DNA of 64,000 nucleotides, from assembly GCA_029959085.1 (NCBI GenBank), contig JARWIR010000008.1, forward strand, positions 1,612,001 to 1,676,000, written 5' to 3'. Source of the stretch: Nemophila menziesii. Its lineage: Eukaryota; Streptophyta; Magnoliopsida; Boraginales; Hydrophyllaceae. The position numbers were made by a program, and so were the translations under genes. Positions 56,996 to 64,000 of this stretch are shown in pieces. How positions within the stretch are numbered: the first letter of the stretch is position 1; the number at the start of each line of letters is the position of its first letter. The notes under the pieces were generated by a model, which did not search any database, was not told where the DNA came from, and saw nothing but the letters and a program-made list of their open reading frames with translations.

Positions 56996-57556
56996 TGTTA
57001 TTTTGATTGATTTGAGCTTGCCGTATATTGTTATTATGTGTTTTGATTTATTGTTACAACCCCAGATTTGACCAATCTTAGGATTATTCTTAGTTATTGA
57101 CAACACCACATAATCGTCTAGTTTTGATCCTTTGCCTAACTAGATAACCATAAAGGTTTGGTTTAACCATCACTCATGATTTAGAATCCTGGTAAATATA
57201 TAATGATCAATGTCTGACAGATTAGAATAACAATTTAGTAATAGACTCATATTAGTAACCTTAATTTATCTAGACTTACATTCATATTTATTTATCTGCA
57301 TTCTTATTTATTCATTTATTGATATCAGATATTTGGTTCTTCATATTATATTTTTATTCAAAACATCTAAATTCATCTACACCTATTTAATACACGTAGA
57401 TCTAACAGATTAAATCCCTGCGAACGAACTTGACTTATCATTAAAACTTGCAAACGATCTGTGATATTTGCAGTGAGTTCCGTGGTTCTCATGGGTGTGT
57501 GCTCTTTATTATTATCTTTATTTATCTATTATTTTATCACACCTTTGCCCCCACGA
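56996..57556 (+). repeat. RE3 5' LTR, truncated
   Basis: The last 561 bp or so of an LTR, ending CCCCCACGA before the primer site. It resembles 18170-18870 of RE1 (TTATGTGNTTTGATTTATTG, and the ACGAACTTGACTTATCATTAA region). The 5' two thirds are lost at the join with unit-A-like DNA. Confidence 0.8.
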
Positions 57557-57562
57557 AGTTTT

Positions 57563-57580
57563 TGGCGCCGCTGCCGGGGA
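57563..57580 (+). promoter_or_regulatory. RE3 primer binding site
   Basis: TGGCGCCGCTGCCGGGGA, identical to RE2. Confidence 0.85.
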
Positions 57581-57684
57581 TTTATCTTTGAGTTAAATCT
57601 ATTTTGTGTTTATTTAGTGTAGAATTTTTTATTTGTTTTCAGTTTTAAGCGTTCTTTTTGTTTTTGTCTTTCTCAGGATTTTAG

Positions 57685-58722
57685 ATGGCTAATCAACGGT
57701 TAGAGCTAGATTTTTCCTAGTCAATTTCGAGTGCAACCCATTAGGATTCGCATCCCAACTATTCAATCCGTTCGATTCAAGCCCGATCCTGACATGATTA
57801 ATCAATTCGCGAGCTATGGGAAATATAGTGGTGATACACATCAATATCCTTTTAGATATGTTCAGAAATTCATGCAATTCTGTGATGCCTACATTAATGA
57901 AGGTGTTACACAAGAACAAATGTATTATTTAATGTTTCAATATTTCTTGACCGGGAAAGCAAGCGATTGGTTAGATGATCAACATCCCGATCTAATAACA
58001 AATTGGGACAAGCTTCAAGAAATATTCCTTGATAAATTTTATCCTACAAGTATGCAAGTGAAGGAACTATTGGATCCTATGAATTTCTTACAAGAAGCCG
58101 GAGAGAGTGTTTGTGAAGCATGGATGAGATTTCAAAAGATGTTGGCAAGATGTCCAATACATGGATACACGCCACAATTTAAATTATCCATGTTCTATAA
58201 TGGACTCTATAGAGAGTCAAGGCTGAGAGTAGATGATATGGGTCGTGGTAATTTTGTCTCTATGGATCCAAAAGAAGCAAAGAGTGGTATGGAAACAATC
58301 ATCGAGACCGACATAAGTTGGCCACAAGAACAAACTCCTACCACTAACAAAGAAACAGAAGCGAGGTTTTCAAGCCTGCAAGATCAAATACAACGACTCG
58401 CTATAACATTTAAGGAAAGCATCCCAATGCCACCTCAACAGTTATACCTGCAAGAACAAGCCTATGAAAATCAAGCTAAACAACCACCAGGCTGCAATGT
58501 GCATAATGTAAGTCAAGCTCAATTACGTCCCCAAGAAGAAATCACTGAGTTAAAAGAGACTATTAGTCAATTCATCAACTTCTCAAAGGACAATATGAGC
58601 AGACTTGAATCAAAGATCTATGCAACAGTAGTGCAAAGCCTGCAACAACAGAATCAAGATCTTAATCAACATAATCAACTTTTAGAGAAGAATGTGATGC
58701 GGCTCACTACAGTCATAGAATA
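57685..58722 (+). pseudogene. RE3 gag, almost intact
   Basis: A likely start ATG at 57685 (MANQRLELDF) is separated from the main frame by a one-base change in the T run near 57710. The main frame is then open to 58722. It shows VRFKPDPDMINQFASYGKYS, VQKFMQFCDAYINEGVTQEQ, YFLTGKASDWLDDQHPD, AWMRFQKMLARCPIHGYTP, FYNGLYRESRLRVDDMGRG and MDPKEAKSGMETIIETD. The C-terminal part is Gln-rich with coiled-coil character (LKETISQFINFSKDNMSRLE). No zinc knuckle is present. Gag is thus kept almost whole while pol is gone, as in RE1. Confidence 0.9.
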
Positions 58723-58756
58723 AATGCAAAGTCAACTCCTACAATTAGTTCCGATT

Positions 58757-59054
58757 ACATGCTTATGAGAATGCTAAACACTACAAGGAAAACACTAAGA
58801 GGTGGCATGATAATCGTATTCGTGTGAAGAGGTTTGAAGTTAGATAAATGATCCTAATATACATCTCCAAGTTCATTAATTATCCGGGTAAGTTAAGGTC
58901 GAAATGGTCAGGTCCTTACATTGTGACCAAAGTTACGCCTCATGGAGACATAGAGATTGAACATCCAAACAGTACCGCACCTTCATGGTGAATGGTCATT
59001 GATTGAAGGTTTATCGTGGAGGCGAGGATATCAATCGCTCGGAAGATCCACATC
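58757..59054 (+). pseudogene. RE3 integrase C-terminal tail
   Basis: Matches RE2 44488-44780: HAYENAKHYKENTKRWHDNR, then after stops and shifts NYPGKLRSKWSGPYIVTKVT. It is fused by deletion to the end of gag and broken by RE4 at 59055 in the text GATCCACATC, equivalent to 44772 in RE2. Confidence 0.9.
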
Positions 59055-59830
59055 TGATGTCTCCCTATTTGTTCTAATTATTTGCCCTTAGGAGACATCC
59101 TTTTAGTTGAATATTTGACTTATTTGATAGACTTTTATCCTTATTTTGTCATATTACGCTTTATCCCCTTCGAATTAGACTATTTGCATCTTTAGAGCTT
59201 TTGTGCGTTAATTTGATTATTTTGAGTGCAAAGTTAGTAGGTTCTTGAATTTCATGAAAAACCAATATAAGAAGGAGAAGTGACAATTAAAGTCTTAGAT
59301 TATTTTTAGTGTGTTAGGAAGTATTTTATTCGACTTTCTAATTTTAGAGTGCACTTTCTTATTTCTAGTCTTGAATTATTGATTTATTAATTCTTAAAGC
59401 ATATGAGGTTTAATTATTTATTTATTGTGAAGCTTTAAAAGATATATGGTAATTAATTAAAGATCAATTCAAGTCTAAGAAGTAAAAGAAAGAGATATAC
59501 ATGGAAATAAGAAGATTAAGGAAGGATATATGCAAAGAAGGAAAATATAAAGCTGCCAAATAAATCTTGAATTCCAGCCACGTTCAAAGATGAGCTCATA
59601 ACATAATATTGGATAGGAACTTTGAAGAATGGTCTGGACCAATAGATAGAGCTTTCCGAGACAAGTGATTTCGATATAAAGAACGCGTGAAATGGATAAG
59701 TATTGAAGGAAATATGACCAAAACAAATCAGCAGCAGAATCTTACCTTTCCTAGATTTTAGGGCTGTGAATTAACGAGTCATTTACTTGTCTTCAACTCC
59801 AAGTAAAACGAATTAGGGCTTCCTATAACC

Positions 59831-59838
59831 TATAAATA
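59831..59838 (+). promoter_or_regulatory. RE4 LTR TATA box
   Basis: TATAAATA at the position of the RE2 LTR TATA box. The retroposon insertion begins about 110 bp downstream and so would lie inside the transcribed leader. Confidence 0.65.
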
Positions 59839-59951
59839 CACTCCTTAGACCTCATTATTCAGTACCTCAGAGAGCGTCAAGAGGCGGAAGCAAGAGCAGA
59901 AACTGGAGAATCCTTTTCCTCCAACAACAGCTCAAGTCAATTCCTCTATCT

Positions 59952-61487
59952 CTGAAACAGACGTTTCCTCTCTCTACCGCGCCTCTCTCCTCTATTTTGA
60001 AAAACCCCTTCCCACCTCATCCGGACCGCCGTCGCTGGTGGCTTCTCGCTGGTGATGGCGGCCCCCTCCCTTTACTGTTTTTTAAGCGCTCACTCTCTTT
60101 TCATTTAGCGTTCGTTGGCCTATTCCATTTCAATTTTTTGAGTCTGTTTTGGGTGCTTTTTGTTGCTGGTTTTTTTATTTGTTGTCTTGGTGTTGCTTTA
60201 ATGGTGGTTTCGGACTGGGTATATTTTGTGAGGAGTTTTGTCGCGCCATTACTGTATCGCACTATCCTTCTCGACGGCGGCGGTGAAATCCTAGATCTGC
60301 ATCCTCCGGCCTGCTTCTTCAGCCCCTCGGTGAGATGGGCTTCCAGGGCCCATATGCCTTTGTTCCCTTACCAACACTACCCAGGATCGTACAGATAGAA
60401 GGCTTTTCCCATTCGAAGGCCCAACTAAATAGGTTTGGACGCTTAGCCTATCTGAGATACCGTGCCTGTAAGCCATTTGGTATGGATTCCTTTTCCTCAC
60501 TTTACAGGGCTGTCCTCTTTGTTTATCTGGATTTTCTAAGTATGAGTACACAAGACTTCAGGAAATTGTTCGGTTGTGGTTTCTGGTTCGCCTATTTGTG
60601 TGTTATTTGGGTTTTTATTCGGTATGTCTAGCCTTGTTTACTGTTTTCCCTCACTATTGCTTGGTGGTGGTTCACCTTGGGTTAACTTTATTTGTTCGTT
60701 TGGTTTCGATTTCTGGAAATCCGGGTGTTTGCCGTTCATTTGGATTTTTCTCTTTTCGATTCTTATATGTTCAATATTTTTGACCTGCACTAGTGATGGA
60801 TTGTGGTTGAGGCGACTTTTATGTGGTTTTGTGTGTCGGTGTAGTGTCTCTGTTTCTTGCAGGTTTCGTATAATTGCGGGTGGTGATACATTTGTGGCCT
60901 CGGTTAATCATTCAGTAGAGTCCGGCATTAGAAGTTTCGGGTGTTTGCCGTTCAGTCGGGACTTTTGTTGTTTGGTCCATCCTTGTTTGCTTAACTTGGC
61001 TTGCGATTATGTGGTTTGGCTGCAGAAATGGTGGTTGTACTCTCGTTCATCCTCTACTGTCTCGGTTTACAACGCTATTATCACTTGGGCAAGTGATACT
61101 TCTTTTGATCTGAGGGCTATCAGTACTTTTTTTTGTTAATGCAACTGTCGTCTTAGCTTATACTGTGGGTATGAGAGTCTGCTTCGAGTTGGTTATTACA
61201 GAAGTTCGTTATATGGTAGTCGATTTACTCTCCCTTGTTTCGAGGCTTGAGTATGTCTTTCTTGAGGATCAATTTTCTCTGACCCTTAGCGGTCTATGCC
61301 CGCTACTTCGGTGGCATCTTCAGTTATGGTTCACTTTGATTAGGAGCTACAGTTTGAGAGTATTTTGGTCTAGTTTTGTTAGTCTTTGTAATGTTGCTTT
61401 TTGTATTTCTATCTTTGGGTTTGGTTGGTCAAACCCGAACACTTTGTAACATCCTTTTATTTAATATAAGCTTTTGGAACAAAAAAA
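59952..61487 (+). mobile_element. Poly-A retroposon, 1536 bp, non-coding, unidentified
   Basis: Flanked by a perfect 13-bp duplication AATTCCTCTATCT (59939-59951 and 61488-61500), with an A run just before the right copy. These are the marks of LINE-driven insertion. The 5' part is CT/GC-rich; the rest is T-rich with TTTATTTAATATAAGCTTTT before the tail. Open frames exist (59997-60398, 60576-61139) but show no RT, ORF1 or zinc-knuckle motif and are rich in Phe/Cys/Trp from T-rich composition. It is either a non-autonomous LINE derivative, an unusually long SINE-like element or a processed non-coding transcript. Confidence 0.8.
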
Positions 61488-62356
61488 AATTCCTCTATCT
61501 AGGTTCTTATTTTATTTCTGTTATTAGAAACATGTAGATTATTGATTTCTTTATTGTTTTTACTTTTAACATGAGCTAAACCTTAATTACTTGAAAATCG
61601 CGTAATGGGATGAACCCTAATTTATTTAATTAATGTCTTTCAATTTGGGATTAGTTTATAGTTTAATTAAAATTGGGTATTTCATATTTCTTTTTTTTTT
61701 TATATTAATTTCACTATCAATGAATTAGATAATCGGAGATAGGTCATAGTAATTAAACTATTCACTTTGGTGGGGAAGTGATCGCCTTGACGGGGGTTTA
61801 CTTACAGACATAGGTAATAAACGTAAGGCAGAGATTATTGATATTGAAGGACCTAGTTAACCTTATAGCCAATTGGGTAAGATCTCAATCATCTGAACGT
61901 AGCTTATAATCGCCCTGACGAGGTTTGTAATACTGTAGGATAGCTTCTAGGTGCACCCTGACGGGGGCTAGGATACATTAGAGTCCCGACAAATATAGAA
62001 ATATCAATTATGCCCTTAACGAAAGCATTAATTAGGTAAGTTTAGGTGATCCCCTAGCGAGACTCAAGTATAGCTCATATATGTGTCTTAGTCTTTTAGT
62101 ATCTATTTCCAGTAACTTGTTTATTTGCGTCTAGTAGTTTAATAACTCAAAACCAAACAAATATCTTTTATCTTTTATTTTCTGTATTTGAAATTATTAC
62201 TACTTATCTATTGAACACTTGAGTTATACCAGTCCAATCCCTGAGAACGAAACGCGGTTTATCTAATTATTACTTGGACAACCGTGCACTTGCGGTATTG
62301 TGGTTCCTTTTATTTCAGTACTTAATTTTATAACACACCAGGACCCACCAAGTTTT

Positions 62357-62374
62357 TGGCGCCGCTGCCGGGGA
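62357..62374 (+). promoter_or_regulatory. RE4 primer binding site
   Basis: TGGCGCCGCTGCCGGGGA, six nucleotides after the LTR, identical to RE2 and RE3. Confidence 0.85.
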
Positions 62375-62505
62375 TTGCAGCGTGTGGCCCCGGTGTTTAA
62401 TCTTTAAGTAATTTTAATTGTTTATTTATTTTTTTAGTTTTACGATTGGTTTTTTTAGTTTTTACAGATTTTTATTCAGGTAATGATCAAGAGTTTTATT
62501 TAAAG

Positions 62506-63936
62506 ATGTATAGAGAACATAACCCAAATCCCGATCCATTCGACTATTGGGAAGATTCTTGGGGACAACAACAATGGGGTAGTAACTTCTACCGACAACC
62601 TTATCAACACCCGCAAGAGCAAGGATGGAACAATAAATGGATCGCGAATAATCGACAACAATCATCATATAACTATCAGCAAGAGCAAGGATGGAACAAC
62701 CAGTGGGTTGAAAACACTCAACACTATTCACCTCATAACTATATGCAAGAAGAACTACGAGACCTAAGTGCTAGAGTTGATCGCCTACACGAGGAAAATA
62801 AGGCAAGAGAGCTAGAATGGAAGGCGGAAAAAGAAGAAAGAAGAGCCATCCGTGCATCCACACAACATATGATAGACAAAATGGAGTCCAAATATAATTC
62901 TCATGACTTTGCCGAGAGCAATATCAAGTATTATGAAGACCCCAATTTTGAATGTCGGTATGAGGAAAATAAAGCAAGAGATCAAGAGCAAAAGGAAAGA
63001 GAAGCGAAAAGTAATGGCATTTTTGAAAGAACACAACAAATACTAGATGAAATTGCATCCTATTGAATTTTCCTAATTTTGCTAAGAGTAGTAGTAAGTC
63101 TCATGAAGCACTTCCCCGCGGGATGATATTAGTCAAACAGAAGAAGAAGTTGAGGAGGAGGTGTTGAAAGAAAATATTAGTGATAATGATATGACCACGG
63201 TGCCGAATTTAAATGCAAACCACTATGTGGTTGAGAATCTTGTTAGCATAGTGGAAGAAGGAGTAGCAACGCAAATCCGAGAAGTTAAAACATAAATTGC
63301 TATTCCTATGGTGTGTGCACATGATCAAGATTTAGAACGCAAACAAGAAGAGGTGTGATCGAGGTTATAGAGATTCCACAACAAAAATATGATGAGGTAA
63401 TAATGGAAGATTGGGTTGACAGCGAAGACGAATCTGAAGTGGTTGGAGAATCAATTGAAGAATTCAAGGTTCATGCTGAAACAAAAGTTGAATCTCCACC
63501 ACAAAAAGTTCACCAATTACCATCTCTACCTCGAATAATGAATGAGATTAGAGCTGAGAAATTCGAATCACCTCCACCACCACAAGGTTCAAACATGTGG
63601 TACGCAAGAAAGGTGACACACCGTGAGAGTAAAGCGGCAAGGAGGAACACCTACCCACCACATTTTAAAGAGGAATGTAAGATTGAAACGAGGAATAAAA
63701 GTGAGCTTATACCGCGGAGAACGGTCATCAACTATCAAGTGGTGGAAAATGAGTTTCGTCATGAGAGCAAGGAGGCGAAACGGAGATACTACCCTCCCCC
63801 TTTCAGAGATCGATTGAATAAAATTCGAGGTGGGAAGGTTATTAAGCTTACATGCCAAGGAAGAGGCGAGTTTAAGCGGAGGAAAAATGCAAAGGCCTCA
63901 ATACCATCTTCATGGAAGGTAACGCGTCGAACTTAA
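62506..63936 (+). pseudogene. RE4 unfamiliar ORF, about 475 codons, broken by frameshifts
   Basis: Begins at ATG 62506 (MYREHNPNPDPFDYWEDSWG), 132 nt after the primer site. Part 1 (62506-63066) is Gln/Asn/Trp-rich with a repeated QEQGWNN(K/Q)W motif, then a charged coiled coil (LRDLSARVDRLHEENKAREL). The middle (63066-63354) is acidic and reads on in other frames (EEEVEEEVLKENISDND; VVENLVSIVEEG). Part 3 (63355-63936) has an acidic start and two copies of a basic motif, RESKAARRNTYPPHF and HESKEAKRRYYPPPF, and ends SSWKVTRRT. No gag block, zinc knuckle, protease, RT or integrase motif is present. It takes the place of gag-pol between the primer site and the post-pol block. About three frameshifts make it inactive here. 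Confidence 0.75.
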
Positions 63937-63975
63937 AGACGTAATAAACAAAAGTGCTTCTTGGGAGACAACCCA
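63925..63975 (+). other. RE4 post-pol conserved block
   Basis: It overlaps the end of the ORF. It contains the stem word CGTCGAACTTAAAGACG (63925-63941), an AAACAAAAGTGCTTC spacer and the imperfect palindrome TTGGGAGACAACCCA (63961-63975). RE1 has the second word at 21601-21614, and RE2 has the first at 44836-44852. Confidence 0.7.
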
Positions 63976-64000
63976 TGTTTTAATTTGCTTTTTGTTTTTC

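Larger units (their letters stand above)
56996..59054 (+). mobile_element. RE3: gypsy derivative with gag joined to the integrase tail
   Basis: Structure: truncated 5' LTR (56996-57556), primer site, gag (57685-58722) and integrase C-terminal tail (58757-59054). RE4 begins at 59055. Protease, RT, RNase H and most of integrase are missing. The join lies at about 58740-58757. Its own 3' LTR is not seen, because RE4 sits inside its integrase tail. Confidence 0.85.
59055..62350 (+). repeat. RE4 5' LTR, interrupted
   Basis: Starts TGATGTCTCC with the 46-nt inverted repeat and ends GGACCCACCA. Without the insertion (1536 bp plus a 13-bp duplication) it is 1747 bp, close to the 1775 bp of RE2, and it aligns with it throughout. 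TATA box at 59831-59838. Confidence 0.92.
59055..64000 (+). mobile_element. RE4: non-autonomous gypsy derivative with a novel ORF (continues off the window)
   Basis: 5' LTR 59055-62350 (including a 1.5-kb retroposon), primer site, a broken ORF unlike gag or pol (62506-63936), and the conserved post-pol block. The element runs off the right edge, so later parts are unknown. The five bases before the LTR are ACATC, a candidate target duplication. Confidence 0.85.

Noticed and set aside
60576..61139. 187-codon open frame in the poly-A retroposon, hydrophobic
   Set aside because: Phe, Cys, Trp and Leu come from T-rich sequence. No recognisable domain, and a neighbouring frame is equally open.

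Overview
The window is a gene-poor, AT-rich stretch of a plant nuclear genome, most likely a eudicot. The evidence is the kind of mobile DNA present: Athila-like Ty3/gypsy elements with a tRNA-Asp-type primer binding site, Ty1/copia elements primed by initiator tRNA-Met, L1-type LINEs with a plant zf-RVT domain, and Tourist, Stowaway, hAT and Mutator-like small elements. I cannot name the species. No intact host gene was found. Host-derived pieces are one KDM3/JMJ25-like histone demethylase fragment, a broken coiled-coil exon and a possible terminal exon.

Layout. 1-2373: a minus-strand gypsy LTR holding a Tourist-like MITE, then a copia gag remnant split by a hAT-type element, then a possible host exon. 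3860-8130: 'unit A', old low-copy DNA with a coiled-coil pseudo-exon and two Stowaway-like MITEs; diverged relatives lie at 33366-34600 and 49951-56995. 8541-12840: a decayed minus-strand LINE with a solo LTR inserted. 12841-14640: a plus-strand LINE ORF1 remnant. 14641-17349: LTR and decayed gag of gypsy element RE0. 17350-31144: gypsy element RE1, which has gag, protease remnants and a 3' ORF but no RT or integrase, and is interrupted by a full-length LINE (22975-28275) with both ORFs open. 31145-37303 and 37304-52978: two tandem copies of a segment (truncated copia plus flank). The second copy is split by RE2 (37396-48847), a near-complete gypsy element with a target duplication of ATGTC. 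49951-56995: the rest of the unit A relative, with the demethylase fragment and a Mutator-like element. 56996-64000: two more gypsy derivatives. RE3 has gag fused to the integrase tail. RE4 has a long LTR carrying a 1.5-kb retroposon, followed by an unfamiliar ORF.

How the parts relate. RE0 to RE4, the solo LTR and the left-edge LTR belong to one superfamily. They share LTR termini and, where visible, a tRNA-Asp-type primer site. Six of the seven LTR starts begin with the same 46-nt inverted-repeat block. Only RE2 has recognisable RT, RNase H and integrase. RE1, RE3 and RE4 keep the ends but lack pol in three different ways, as expected of non-autonomous partners that borrow enzymes.

The nesting gives a relative chronology. 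Unit A and its relatives are oldest. The tandem duplication came later. RE2 entered only copy 2 and a hAT element entered only copy 1, each with a visible empty site in the other copy. The full-length LINE with intact ORFs is also recent.
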